From Gemmatimonadota bacterium (lineage in GTDB: Bacteria > Gemmatimonadota > Gemmatimonadetes > Longimicrobiales > Gaopeijiaceae), in the NCBI GenBank assembly GCA_026706635.1, contig JAPOYJ010000013.1, forward strand, positions 1 through 63,095: 63,095 nt of DNA, in the 5' to 3' direction. The notes beneath the pieces were generated by a model. The model made no database searches. It was not told the origin of the DNA and saw only the letters and a list, made by a program, of their open reading frames with translations. Below are positions 40,343-49,836 of this stretch, piece by piece. How positions within the stretch are numbered: the first letter of the stretch is position 1; every line of letters begins with the position of its first letter. The position numbers and the translations under genes are program-made.

Positions 40343-41911
40343 ATGTACGATCCACTGAGAGCGAAGACGAAGGTCGCCCTGTCGGTTGCGGGGTGCTTTC
40401 TCCTTGGGATGGCCCTCGTCTCGCAGCTCGGCTTCTCGGGGCCCGCACGCGGGGAGCTCGTTGTGCACACTGGGCCGAGCCTGGTCGACGCGAGCGTGCG
40501 GCCAGCGCTCGACCTGAGCGAGTCGTTCGTGAACATCGCCGATGCGGTCACCCCGGCCGTGGTGATGGTCGAGGCCACGCGCGAGCTGCGGCGCGTGCGC
40601 CCCAGCGGTGACGGCCGCGACTTCTTCTTCCGCCGCCAGCCTCTGGATACCGTGTCGGACATCGTGATCGTGCCGGCGGGGGGCAGCGGCTTCATCGTGT
40701 CGGCCGACGGCTATGTGATGACGAACAACCACGTCGTGGAGTCGGCGGAGCGCATCACCGTATCTCTCAGGGACGGACGCCGATTCACCGCCGAGGTCGT
40801 CGGCACCGATCCGACGACCGATATCGCGGTCATCAAGATCGACGGAGAGGACTTTCCCACGGCGTCGCTGGGATCCTCCGCCGAGCTGCGGGTCGGCGAG
40901 TGGGTGCTGGCAGTCGGCAACCCCGGCTTCTCACAGGGAGGCCCCTCTCCCGATCTGGACTACACGGTGACGGCCGGGATCGTCTCGGCGCTCGGGCGCT
41001 CGCTCAGCCTGATCAATCGGAGCCTAGACCGGGATCCCGACGCCATCGCGCGGCCCGAGTTCGCCATCGAGGACTTCATCCAGACCGACGCGGTCATCAA
41101 CTCCGGCAACTCGGGTGGACCCCTGGTGAACCTGCGCGGACAGGTGATCGGCGTGAACTCGGCGATAGTCAGCCGCACCGGAGTCTATCAGGGCTACGGC
41201 TTCGCGATTCCGATCGACCTGGCACATCGGGTGATGGAGGACCTCGTCGCCCACGGCCGGGTCCGGCGCGCCTTTCTCGGCGTGACGATCGAGTCGGTGG
41301 ACGAGGCCGACGCCGAATACCTGGGCCTCCCCGAGGTGGCAGGGGCCTTCGTGCAGAGCCTGGGGCCTGACGCACCGGGGGAGCGGGCCGGGATCAGGGA
41401 GTACGACGTCATCACCGAGATCGACGGCGAGAAGGTACTGTCGGGGAACGACCTGCAGCACAAGATCGCGCTCAAGGCGCCGCACGACCAGGTGCGCATC
41501 ACCGTCTACCGCGACGGTTCGCCACTCGAGATAACGGCCACGCTCGGCGAGGCGCCCTTCCGCCGGGGGCCCGCGGCGGCGAGCGCAGCTTCGCGCCGTT
41601 CGGCTGACCGTATCGGGATCGTCGAGGTGCGCGACATCGACTCCGGGCTGGCCCGCGAGCTCGGCCTCGAGAGCACCGACGGAGTGCTGATCCTCGAGGT
41701 GCAGGCGGGCGGGGCGGCGTGGGAGCGGGCTCTAAGGCGTGGCTGCGTGGTCACCGAGGTCAACCGGCAGCCCACCCGCGATGTCGGCGACTGGCAGGAC
41801 GCGCTCGATGACTCCGAGCCCGGAAGCGTGGTTTCGGTGATCGCGGCGTGTCCGGACGGCGGGGGCGGCTACGGCGACAGGAGGATGGTGAACATCCGCG
41901 TGCCCAGGTAG
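40343..41911 (+). CDS. DegP/HtrA-family periplasmic serine protease
   Basis: 522 residues. An N-terminal membrane anchor or signal (ALSVAGCFLLGMALVSQLGF) exports it. Trypsin-like domain with catalytic His in YVMTNNHVVE (~130), Asp in PTTDIAVIKI (~160) and Ser in INSGNSGGPLVN (~257). Two PDZ domains follow (~295-385 with AFLGVTIES, and ~425-510 with GIVEVRDIDSGLA). It degrades or refolds misfolded envelope proteins. It sits 51 bases after dnaK, an envelope and cytosol quality-control pair probably induced together. Confidence 0.9.
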   Translation: MYDPLRAKTKVALSVAGCFLLGMALVSQLGFSGPARGELVVHTGPSLVDASVRPALDLSESFVNIADAVTPAVVMVEATRELRRVRPSGDGRDFFFRRQPLDTVSDIVIVPAGGSGFIVSADGYVMTNNHVVESAERITVSLRDGRRFTAEVVGTDPTTDIAVIKIDGEDFPTASLGSSAELRVGEWVLAVGNPGFSQGGPSPDLDYTVTAGIVSALGRSLSLINRSLDRDPDAIARPEFAIEDFIQTDAVINSGNSGGPLVNLRGQVIGVNSAIVSRTGVYQGYGFAIPIDLAHRVMEDLVAHGRVRRAFLGVTIESVDEADAEYLGLPEVAGAFVQSLGPDAPGERAGIREYDVITEIDGEKVLSGNDLQHKIALKAPHDQVRITVYRDGSPLEITATLGEAPFRRGPAAASAASRRSADRIGIVEVRDIDSGLARELGLESTDGVLILEVQAGGAAWERALRRGCVVTEVNRQPTRDVGDWQDALDDSEPGSVVSVIAACPDGGGGYGDRRMVNIRVPR

Positions 41912-41980
41912 TCCGCGGGAGGTCCACCCTGGGAAGAGCCGGGGTGGCGCAGACAGGGACGGGGGCCGAGTATCTCCGGC

Positions 41981-43756
41981 ATGACTATCGAGATCGCCTT
42001 CGTGCTCGCGCTGACCCTCGCGGCGCTCGTCCTCTTCGCGCTCGACCGGATGCGACTGGACCAGGTCGCCATGGCGGTTCCGGTGGTCCTGCTCCTCACC
42101 GGCATCCTCACGCCAGCCCAGGCCGTCTCGGGCCTCTCCAGCCGTGCGACGGTCACCGTCGGCTCGATGCTGGTGCTGGGGCTGGGGCTCCGCAAGACCG
42201 GCCTCGTGTCGGCGATCGGCACCTGGGCGAGAACCGCCCCCCTCGGCGGCAAGTACACGCGCCTCTTCGTCCTCTGCCTCGTCTGCGCGACCCTCTCTCC
42301 GTTTCTGATGACCACCGCGGTCGTGATGGTGTTCATACCCGTCTTCGTCGCGCTCGCCGAACAGGCCGAGGAGCCTGCGTCGCGGTACCTCATGCCGCTG
42401 TCCTTCGTGTCGATTCTCGGCGGCACCGTCACGCTGATGGGAACCTCCACCAACCTCGTCGTCCACGGCGAGGCGATGAGGCGGGGCTTCGACGAGCTCC
42501 GGATGTTCTCGATCACCCCCATGGGGCTGATCTGTCTCGCCGTGGGTCTGCTCTATCTCTTCACCGCGGGTCGGGCGCTGCTGCCGCGTCGCACCCGGCC
42601 ACCCGACCTGTCGAGCAAGTACGACGTGCGCAGCTTCGTCACCGAGCTGCATGTGCCGGACGACTCGCCCGCGAACGGCCAGACGCTGGCCGAGCTGGGG
42701 TGGGGCGAACGGTACGACGTGCAGGTCCTGGACATCGAGCGAAGCGACCGGGAGGTCACCGCGCCGCACGGAGACCGGCACATCCGCCCGGGGGACATCC
42801 TGTACGTGCAGGGATCGGCGGAGCGTCTCGTCGACCTCGCACGCCGGCAGCGGCTCACGATCCCGGGGGAGGGGGCCAGGCAGGGACGCGACGTAACGAG
42901 CGAGGGCGGCCGCCTGGTCGAGCTCCTCCTAGCCCCCGGATCGACGCTGGTGGGCCGCACTCTTCGCGAGTCGAGCTTCGGGCAGCGCTACGAGGCGACC
43001 GTCCTTGCCGTCCAGCAGCACGGCGTCACCGTGACGGAACGGCTCGCCGACCTCCGGCTGCGCGTCGGCGACCTGATCCTGGTGCACGGAAAGGCGCCCG
43101 CTCTCGCGCGCCTCGCCGACGAACCCGGGTTCGTGCCGATCGGCGAGGTGCGGGCGGCCGGGCGGAGACCGCGTGCAGGCGTCGCCGCCGCGATCATGGC
43201 CAGCGTCGTGCTCAGCGCCAGTACCGGCGTGCTGGACATCATGACCGCGGCGCTCGCGGGCGTCGGCCTGATGGTCTTCACCGGCTGTGTGCGCGTCGAG
43301 GAGATCTACGCCGAGGTGGAGTGGCTCGTCATCTTCGTGCTGGCGGGTCTGATTCCGCTTGGCGTGGCGCTGGAGGCGACCGGGGCGGCGCAGATGCTCG
43401 CGGGGTGGGTGGTGGGGCTGACGGCGCCTCTGGGCGAGGTGGGGCTGATCGCGGCGTTCTACCTCGTCACCGCCTCGATGACCGCGATCGTCTCCAACGC
43501 GGCGACGGCCGTCATGCTGACCCCGGTCGCGATCCTGGCGGCAACGCAGGCCGGCGTGAACCCCTACGCGCTACTCGTCGCCGTCATGTTCGGCGCATCG
43601 GCGTCGTTCGTAACTCCATTCGGCTACCAGACCAACGTCATGATCTTCGGCCCGGGCGGATACCGCTTCTCGGACTTCGTCAAGGTGGGCGGCCTGCTCA
43701 ACCTGATCCTCCTGGTGACGGCCAGCATCTTCATCCCGATCTTCTGGCGGAGCTAG
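41981..43756 (+). CDS. SLC13/DASS-type transporter with two RCK_C (TrkA-C) domains
   Basis: 591 residues. Two membrane halves (residues ~1-205 and ~395-590) flank two cytoplasmic TrkA-C-like domains (~215-300, RHIRPGDILYVQGSAERL; ~305-385, RLRVGDLILVHGKAPAL). Each half carries the family hairpin: TVTLMGTSTNLVVHG and ASFVTPFGYQTNVMI (SNT-like and T-x-P motifs). Members move sulfate, dicarboxylates or related anions with Na+. The substrate is not determined. 69 bases after the protease. Confidence 0.85.
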   Translation: MTIEIAFVLALTLAALVLFALDRMRLDQVAMAVPVVLLLTGILTPAQAVSGLSSRATVTVGSMLVLGLGLRKTGLVSAIGTWARTAPLGGKYTRLFVLCLVCATLSPFLMTTAVVMVFIPVFVALAEQAEEPASRYLMPLSFVSILGGTVTLMGTSTNLVVHGEAMRRGFDELRMFSITPMGLICLAVGLLYLFTAGRALLPRRTRPPDLSSKYDVRSFVTELHVPDDSPANGQTLAELGWGERYDVQVLDIERSDREVTAPHGDRHIRPGDILYVQGSAERLVDLARRQRLTIPGEGARQGRDVTSEGGRLVELLLAPGSTLVGRTLRESSFGQRYEATVLAVQQHGVTVTERLADLRLRVGDLILVHGKAPALARLADEPGFVPIGEVRAAGRRPRAGVAAAIMASVVLSASTGVLDIMTAALAGVGLMVFTGCVRVEEIYAEVEWLVIFVLAGLIPLGVALEATGAAQMLAGWVVGLTAPLGEVGLIAAFYLVTASMTAIVSNAATAVMLTPVAILAATQAGVNPYALLVAVMFGASASFVTPFGYQTNVMIFGPGGYRFSDFVKVGGLLNLILLVTASIFIPIFWRS

Positions 43757-43873
43757 GAGTGCCTTCTACCGAGCGTTCCGGTCGACTACCCTCCCGGACC
43801 GGGTAAACGCTCCGCCCCTTCCCGACGTCCCACTCCTCGAAGCCCAACGAGGAGAACGAGAACCGAGAGCGCC

Positions 43874-44446
43874 ATGCTCTCCGACCAAGACATCCTGGAG
43901 CTGGCCGAAAGGGCCAGGAAGGGAGAACGAGAGGCGCTCGGCAGGCTGGCGGGTGCTCTCCGTCCTCTCATATGCCGGTGGGCGCTGGTCATGACCGGGG
44001 ACCCCAACGATGCGGAAGACGTAGCGCAACGAGTGCTGATGAGAATGCTGGAATCGACCGAGGGATTCGATGGCCGGTCCAAGGTCACGAGCTGGGTCTA
44101 CAGGATCACCCGGAACGCGAGTCTGGATCACCAGCGGAGCAGGGGGCGGGACAGGCGGTTGGTCGAGAAGGCGGAGCGGTTGGCCCGGGCGGAGACGCCC
44201 TGGCTTGAGGATCCGCTGGATGACATCGAGATGAAGAGAACCATGGGGCTGATTCGGACACTTCTGCTGGAGCTGCCCATGAGGCAGCGGGAAGCCTTCG
44301 ACCTGGTGGACCTGCAGGGTCTGACACCGAAGGAGGCGGCCGAGCTGCTGGAGATGAACCCTACCACGCTGCGGGTGCACCTGCTGCGGGCGAGGCGTCG
44401 GATGCGCGTGGAGATGCTTGCGCGGGGCAGCGGATATGGAGAATAG
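43874..44446 (+). CDS. ECF-type RNA polymerase sigma factor
   Basis: 190 residues. Region 2 (DAEDVAQRVLMRMLES, SKVTSWVYRITRNASLDHQRSRGRD) and region 4 (LLLELPMRQREAFDLVDLQGLTPKEAAELLEMNPTTLRVHLLRARRRM, with helix-turn-helix core TPKEAAELLEMNPTTLRVHL) are intact. It starts an operon of closely spaced plus-strand genes: anti-sigma candidate (6 bases), secreted protein (overlap), then propellers. Confidence 0.92.
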   Translation: MLSDQDILELAERARKGEREALGRLAGALRPLICRWALVMTGDPNDAEDVAQRVLMRMLESTEGFDGRSKVTSWVYRITRNASLDHQRSRGRDRRLVEKAERLARAETPWLEDPLDDIEMKRTMGLIRTLLLELPMRQREAFDLVDLQGLTPKEAAELLEMNPTTLRVHLLRARRRMRVEMLARGSGYGE

Positions 44447-44452
44447 GAGGGC

Positions 44453-44905
44453 ATGATGGATCATCGCGACGATTGGCTGGATCGAATCCTGGAAGGCGAT
44501 CTCGAGGAGAGCTCCGGGTCGGATCCCGAAACGCGAAGGAGCACCGAGCGGATCGCCCGGGACGCCCGCAACATGAACGCCGTCCTCTCGGCGATGGCGG
44601 AGCAGGTGGGTGCGAGGCTCCCCACCCCGATACACGGAAAGGCCGCGCCGACACCTTGGCGGCCCGCTCGGAAATGGCGGACCGTGGCGCCCTTCGCGGC
44701 CGCCGCCGCCATCGCGGCGCTGGTCCTGGTGCACGACGGAGAGACGGTGGAAGAGGTCGCGACGCTCATCCCCCCGCCCGAATCCAGGATACCGAGCATG
44801 GTGAGCGAGATGGACGTGGAGGCCGACCGGCCCTTCGCGGTCTTTCCCACGAGCGATCCCGACATCGCCGTGGTATGGCTACTCAACCCGAAGGAGAGCG
44901 ACTGA
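44453..44905 (+). CDS. Probable anti-sigma factor (single-pass membrane protein)
   Basis: 150 residues. Cytoplasmic N-terminus (~78 residues), one membrane helix (APFAAAAAIAALVLV) and a short periplasmic tail. It lacks the zinc-binding H-x3-C-x2-C motif of ZAS anti-sigmas, so assignment rests on position directly after the sigma gene and on topology. Its TGA stop shares a base with the next ATG (TGATG). Confidence 0.65.
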   Translation: MMDHRDDWLDRILEGDLEESSGSDPETRRSTERIARDARNMNAVLSAMAEQVGARLPTPIHGKAAPTPWRPARKWRTVAPFAAAAAIAALVLVHDGETVEEVATLIPPPESRIPSMVSEMDVEADRPFAVFPTSDPDIAVVWLLNPKESD

Positions 44906-45483
44906 TGTATGACAATGTGAAGAGGAGTATTCGATGCGGGCTGATCGGCGTGTTGGCCCTGGGGGCGCTTGCGGGCACCGTAAGCGCTCAGGAGGGTGAG
45001 GAGGCTCCGGACATCCAGAACGTGCTGCTCACCTTTCATCTCGTCCAGGCGGATGGGTTCACGGACGAGGACCCGGAGATCAGCGAAGTCGTAAGCGAAC
45101 TCAGAAAGATCTTCAAATTCAAGGGATACCGACTCCTGTCGACCTCGGTATTCAACATAGGCCTGGTGCGCAGCTCCCGAGGGGCCTACGTGATCGGTGA
45201 TGGACTGCAGAGGGTCTTCCTGGCCGGTTCCGATGCGGCTTTGACGATCAAGGCGGAGGTCAGTTCAAGGCTCGCGCCTCCGGGTACCGTCCGTGCCAAG
45301 GTGACCCTCACGGACGCAACCACGCGGCCGACGGAAAGAAGTACGAATCGTAGCGAGCGGCTCCCGCTCCTCGAAGCTTCCGCCACCATTCGCGACGGCA
45401 AGACAATGATCGTAGGATCGCCCCACCGCACTGCTGATGGGCCCGTGCTCTTCCTTATTGTGACACCCAGGATCGATCCGTAG
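44905..45483 (+). CDS. Secreted protein of the sigma-factor operon
   Basis: 192 residues. A signal peptide ends at GTVSAQE. The mature part has EVVSELRKIFKFKGYRLLSTS (resembling the ring-building or STN-like folds of secretin N-domains) and a beta-rich end ASATIRDGKTMIVGSPH...LFLIVTPRI that looks like the start of a secretin core. I do not recognise a named family; similar genes follow ECF/anti-sigma pairs in related genomes as I recall. Translationally coupled to the anti-sigma gene. Confidence 0.6.
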   Translation: MYDNVKRSIRCGLIGVLALGALAGTVSAQEGEEAPDIQNVLLTFHLVQADGFTDEDPEISEVVSELRKIFKFKGYRLLSTSVFNIGLVRSSRGAYVIGDGLQRVFLAGSDAALTIKAEVSSRLAPPGTVRAKVTLTDATTRPTERSTNRSERLPLLEASATIRDGKTMIVGSPHRTADGPVLFLIVTPRIDP

Positions 45484-45485
45484 AG

Positions 45486-46928
45486 ATGGTTACAGGCCCA
45501 CCCGGACGACGGGATCCGGTCGCGACGAGCGTAGTCAACCGATCCCGCCGGAGTTGCGACCCAGGATGGCAGCGTAGCCGATCCGTCCGAGCCCGCCTTC
45601 ATTTGCTTGCCGCGGCTACCGCGCTCGCCCTCACGGCCTGCCGCTCCGACCCCCCGCCCGCCGGCCCGCGTGTCGAGATCGACACGATCGGCGACACGAC
45701 GATCGTCCGCACCTCTTCGGGTAGCGTGTGGGCCGCCGAGGCTAGGCTCGTCCCCGAAGTCTCGATCGGTGAACTCGACGGGCCCGACGAGTATCTCTTC
45801 GGCCGGATCGGGTCGCTGGCGGTGGACAGCGAGGGCAACATCTACGTTTTCGACACCCAGGCGAGCCATGTCCGTGCCTTCGACGCCACCGGCACCTACC
45901 TGGCAACGCTGGGCGGGAAAGGAGAGGGACCGGGCGAATTCAAGCGCGCCGAGACGATCGCCGTACTCCCCGACGGCCGGTTGCTCGTTCGGGATCCGGG
46001 GAACATGCGGGTCCAGGTCTTCGACCCCGAATCGGGAGGAACGGACGAGTGGGAGTACAATTCCGGCAACACCTACCGAGCCGGGTCCCCTCTCTACACC
46101 GATGTGCGCGGACGAACGTTCCTCCTTACCCGCGGCCACGACGGAGACGACATAATCCTGGTCCTGGGGCCCGACGGAACGCACCTGGATACGCTCCCGG
46201 AACCGACGACCGACTATGAACCCGTCGTCGTCAGCGCGGCAACGGAAAACGCTTCGGTGACATCGTTCGTGCCCTTCACACCCGGGTTCTACTGGGCCGT
46301 CCACTCCAGCGGCCATTTCCTTACCGGCCTTTCCTCCGACTACCGCGTCGACCTGGTCCTCGACGACGGCGTGCTGCGCATCGAACGCGCCTATGACCCG
46401 GTGCCGGTGTCCGGCGAGGAGCGCGACTACCGGCGCGAATCCGTTGTACGGATGGTCCGGTTCACCGTCCCGGACTGGAGCTGGGACGGCCCCGCGATCC
46501 CGGACCAGAAGCCGGTCTTCAACGAGCTGCTCACCGGCCGGGATGGTCGGATCTGGGTGCGGCTCGCGACCGCGGGACAGCGGGTCGAGAACGAGAGTCA
46601 CGATCCGGGGGACCCCTTCTCGCAGCCCGTCACCTGGGAGGAGTCCACCCGCTACGACGTCTTCGAGTCCGACGGGAGCTACCTGGGCGCCGTAGCGCCG
46701 CCGGACGGGTTCCGCAGCCAGCCCGATCCCGTTTTCGACGGCGGTCACGTATGGGCCGTGGCCACGGACGAACTGGGGGTCGAGCGGGTGGTGCGCTACA
46801 GGATCGAGGTGGACGATCGCGGCGGTGGCCGGTTCCCCTCGGAAACGTCCTTCGCCGGTCAACTGCCGTCGGAGAGGCGGGTGGCGATGCTTCCGGTTGC
46901 CTGGACGGTGCGTCAAGGGGTACCCTAG
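45486..46928 (+). CDS. 6-bladed beta-propeller lipoprotein
   Basis: 480 residues, 2 bases after the previous gene. A long n-region leads to LLAAATALALTAC (lipobox). Propeller motifs: SLAVDSEGNIYVFD, VRAFDATGTYLATLGGKGEGPGEF, IAVLPDGRLLVRD, and a blade ending VWAVATDELGVERVVRYRIEV. A carboxy-terminal tail (GRFPSETSFAGQL...) runs on into a region of decayed sequence. Extracytoplasmic; role unknown. Confidence 0.8.
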   Translation: MVTGPPGRRDPVATSVVNRSRRSCDPGWQRSRSVRARLHLLAAATALALTACRSDPPPAGPRVEIDTIGDTTIVRTSSGSVWAAEARLVPEVSIGELDGPDEYLFGRIGSLAVDSEGNIYVFDTQASHVRAFDATGTYLATLGGKGEGPGEFKRAETIAVLPDGRLLVRDPGNMRVQVFDPESGGTDEWEYNSGNTYRAGSPLYTDVRGRTFLLTRGHDGDDIILVLGPDGTHLDTLPEPTTDYEPVVVSAATENASVTSFVPFTPGFYWAVHSSGHFLTGLSSDYRVDLVLDDGVLRIERAYDPVPVSGEERDYRRESVVRMVRFTVPDWSWDGPAIPDQKPVFNELLTGRDGRIWVRLATAGQRVENESHDPGDPFSQPVTWEESTRYDVFESDGSYLGAVAPPDGFRSQPDPVFDGGHVWAVATDELGVERVVRYRIEVDDRGGGRFPSETSFAGQLPSERRVAMLPVAWTVRQGVP

Positions 46929-46949
46929 CTTCATGGACGGTCCCGGCAA

Positions 46950-47110
46950 CCGCGTGTGGCGGCAGCGCGACCGGTCGGTACGCCGTCCCACCACAACGAA
47001 TCGAGTCGCGAATGCCCTTCGGAAGGGTTTCCAGCGCCGACCACATGGTCACCATCCGGCAGGACAGCCTCGACCTGGATCACGTGGACGTTTGGCGGAT
47101 CGACCGGTGA
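46950..47110 (+). pseudogene. C-terminal remnant of another propeller gene
   Basis: One frame ends DHMVTIRQDSLDLDHVDVWRIDR before TGA 47108-47110. This matches the C-terminus of the propeller at 48384-49703 (ATIRQDDLELDHVDVWRLER). Only the last ~25-45 codons remain, without a start. A full paralogue once stood here and was mostly deleted. Confidence 0.75.
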
Positions 47111-47178
47111 CCCCGACACGGTGCGACAGCCGCGGACGCCATGCTCTCCGGCCAGGTCATCCTCGTCTGAAAGCGTAG

Positions 47179-48387
47179 GTGGCCATGCTCCATCGCACGC
47201 TGTCCCTCACGGCCGCGTCGCTCGTCCTTTTTGGCTGTGCGGGGGCGGATGACTTGTCTCGCTCCGCCGTCGTACGCGACAGCGCAGGGATTCGGATCAC
47301 AGAGAATCCCTACGGCGCCGTCGGCGAGGAATGGCGTTTTCGGCTTCCGGCCGTCCTCGAGATCGGCCGAAGCGAGGGAGAAGGAGACGGCCCCGATCTC
47401 TTCGGCTCCATTCGTCAGGTCATCCGCCTGTCAAGCGGGAACATCGCCATCGCGGACGGGCTGGCTCGGGAAATCCGAATCTTCGACGAAGGAGGAAGCC
47501 ACCTTGTCACCTTCGGAGGCCGGGGGGAGGGTCCCGGCGAGTTCACCAACCTCGTATCGATTGCGGAGCTGAGCGGTGATTCGATCGCGGCGATCGACAA
47601 CCTGAACGCCCGGGCTTCCATCTTCACAACCGCCGGAGACTTCGTTCGGTCGTTTCCCATCCCCAGGCTTCCGGGAGCATCCGCACCCAACGTCGTCGGT
47701 TGGTTCGGGGACGGCACCCTGCTCCTCACGGCTCCCTCGCGGTCTCCGTCGCGGGACACTCGCGACCAATCCACCAGGTTTCTCTATTCGGTCGACCATC
47801 ACGGGGAGATCCTGAACACGCTCGGCGAATTCGCAGACAGCCGGCTGGGTCGGAACGGCCTGGCGCTGGGGTTCGGCTCTCGCGCCGAATTCGCAGCGGG
47901 CGGCGCGCTGGCCTGGTATGGACACTCGGGCGAGTTCGGGCTGATGGGATATGACCGACTGGGAACTGTGCGCAGGATCGTCCGTGTGGATCGGACTCCC
48001 AAGGCGGTGACGCAGGGAGAGATCGACGAGGCTCGGACAATGGTCGAGGAGGGTCTACAGGGATTGTCCGGTCCCGCTGTGCAGAGGATCCGCGACACGG
48101 AGTTCGCGGGCACCCACCCGGTCCACGGCATGGTCAGGTCCGCAGGGGGCGGCGGACTATGGGTGGAGCGGTACCGAAGTCCGTTTGCTCCGGACACGAT
48201 GCCGCGGGAGTGGGACATCTTCGACGCCGAAGGCAGGCTCACAGGTCATCTAACGAGTCCGGGCAACTTCGAGATCACCGACGTTGGTCCGCAGTTCGTT
48301 CTCGGGGCCCATCGCGACGCGCTCGGCGTGCAGACGGCCAGAGTTTATCGCGTGCTCCGCGGCCCGGGCGGGAAGGAGGGAGAGTGA
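47179..48387 (+). CDS. 6-bladed beta-propeller lipoprotein
   Basis: 402 residues. Signal ending SLVLFGC (lipobox). Blades: LSSGNIAIADGLAREIRIFDEGG, VTFGGRGEGPGEFTN, SIAAIDNLNARASIF, and a late WVERYRSPFAP. ATG 47179 or 47185. The stop overlaps the next start (GTGA). Diverged from its neighbours, so an old paralogue. Confidence 0.8.
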   Translation: MAMLHRTLSLTAASLVLFGCAGADDLSRSAVVRDSAGIRITENPYGAVGEEWRFRLPAVLEIGRSEGEGDGPDLFGSIRQVIRLSSGNIAIADGLAREIRIFDEGGSHLVTFGGRGEGPGEFTNLVSIAELSGDSIAAIDNLNARASIFTTAGDFVRSFPIPRLPGASAPNVVGWFGDGTLLLTAPSRSPSRDTRDQSTRFLYSVDHHGEILNTLGEFADSRLGRNGLALGFGSRAEFAAGGALAWYGHSGEFGLMGYDRLGTVRRIVRVDRTPKAVTQGEIDEARTMVEEGLQGLSGPAVQRIRDTEFAGTHPVHGMVRSAGGGGLWVERYRSPFAPDTMPREWDIFDAEGRLTGHLTSPGNFEITDVGPQFVLGAHRDALGVQTARVYRVLRGPGGKEGE

Positions 48388-49703
48388 GGTTGCCGGACCG
48401 AGGCCGCTTCAACGCAACCGGAGACAATGAGGTGCCTGCTCGATCGCGCCCCCGGATTGTTCCGTCATCCGCAATAGCCGTCCTGGCAATCGCGCTGTCG
48501 ACCGCCTGCGAAGAGCGAGACCCCACCTCCACGACCAGCGATCTCTCCACCACCTTCGACACGGTTAACGGTGTCGTCCACGTCGCCACAACCGGCACCC
48601 CACCCGCGTGGCGCCTCACCCCTGTGGTCTCGATCGGCCCCAAGTCGGTGCAGGAGCAGGAGACCCCCGACGAGTTCGGCTGGGTCAGCGCCGTTGCCCT
48701 GGGCCCCGGCGGGAACGTTTTCGTCGCGGACGCCGGAAACCACGAGATCCGCGTCTTCGGTCTGGACGGGGGGCACCTGCGCACCTTCGGGCGAGGGGGC
48801 GAAGGGCCCGGCGAGTTCGAGAGCATCTACTCCATCGCGTGGGTCGGGGACCGGCTCCTGACCTACGACCCTCACCTGGGCCGCATCGGCGAATTCTCCG
48901 GCTCGGGCGAATGGCTCGGCCAGAGAAGAACTACGGGAGGGATGACCGGATCACCCGCCTTCATGCGCTTCTTCCCCGTCGGTCCGAACGAGGTCTTTCG
49001 CCTTTCGCTCGGTGGCGACCAGACCCTCTGGACGGGCCTTGACAGCCGTGGGGACACGGGCGACACCGTGCCCTTCCTCCGAGGTTCAGCGGACCTTCCC
49101 GGCGTGGTCGAGAGCATCGTCTGCCAGTGGGAGGGAGGAATCGGCTGGTACCCGCACACCTCCGGGGCGAAGTACGTGCAGCACCCGGGCTCCGGCGGGG
49201 CCATCTACTCGGCATGGGGGTACTTCTACAGGATCGCCATAACCCGGAGCGACGGAGACACCCTGCGCGTGATCGAACGCACGCTGGCGACGGAGCCGGT
49301 CACCGACGAGGAATGGGCCGCCGGGAGCGCCGAATACGACGAGGCCCGGGAGCGGTGGCCGGAGGCCTCCTGCAAACCCCGGAGCTACACCCGGCCGGAC
49401 CGGAAGTCGTTCATCAACGAGATCTTCGTTTCCCCCGACGGCAGGCTGTGGGTCGACGTGATTCGGACCGCTGGCAACCGCTGGGAGTTCTTCGATCCCG
49501 AGGGCAGACTCCTCGGCAGCGTTCCGGCGGTCCCCTACAAGGAGCGCACCGTTCCCGTATTCCGGGGAGACTATCTCGCCACGATTCGCCAGGACGACCT
49601 CGAGCTGGACCACGTCGACGTGTGGCGGCTCGAACGGGGTGAGGGGGCGGCGGGGGCGAAGCTACAGCCATCCGGCTCTATCGGCGGATCGAAGCGGAAA
49701 TAG
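48384..49703 (+). CDS. 6-bladed beta-propeller lipoprotein
   Basis: 439 residues from GTG 48384, which overlaps the previous stop and follows AAGGAGGGA. Lipobox in IALSTAC. Blades: ALGPGGNVFVADAGNHEIRVF, GRGGEGPGEFESIYSI, FVSPDGRLWVDVIR, and a C-terminal ATIRQDDLELDHVDVWRLER. Last propeller of the sigma-led operon. Confidence 0.8.
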   Translation: MRLPDRGRFNATGDNEVPARSRPRIVPSSAIAVLAIALSTACEERDPTSTTSDLSTTFDTVNGVVHVATTGTPPAWRLTPVVSIGPKSVQEQETPDEFGWVSAVALGPGGNVFVADAGNHEIRVFGLDGGHLRTFGRGGEGPGEFESIYSIAWVGDRLLTYDPHLGRIGEFSGSGEWLGQRRTTGGMTGSPAFMRFFPVGPNEVFRLSLGGDQTLWTGLDSRGDTGDTVPFLRGSADLPGVVESIVCQWEGGIGWYPHTSGAKYVQHPGSGGAIYSAWGYFYRIAITRSDGDTLRVIERTLATEPVTDEEWAAGSAEYDEARERWPEASCKPRSYTRPDRKSFINEIFVSPDGRLWVDVIRTAGNRWEFFDPEGRLLGSVPAVPYKERTVPVFRGDYLATIRQDDLELDHVDVWRLERGEGAAGAKLQPSGSIGGSKRK

Positions 49704-49836
49704 ACTTGCAGAGAGGTTTGCTCCAGCCGTATCTTGGAGTCGGGTGATCCGGTCTCGGGTCCGGGTGAGCCGGATCGTCTGGAAGCAGGCCCCGCGGCGG
49801 GGCCTAGTGTGTTGCCCGGGGTTAGGAGTCAATGCC

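Noticed and set aside
41848-43806. A 652-codon plus-strand frame overlapping the SLC13 transporter
   Set aside because: It is the +1 shadow of the transporter: Arg/Gly/Pro-rich, without membrane helices.
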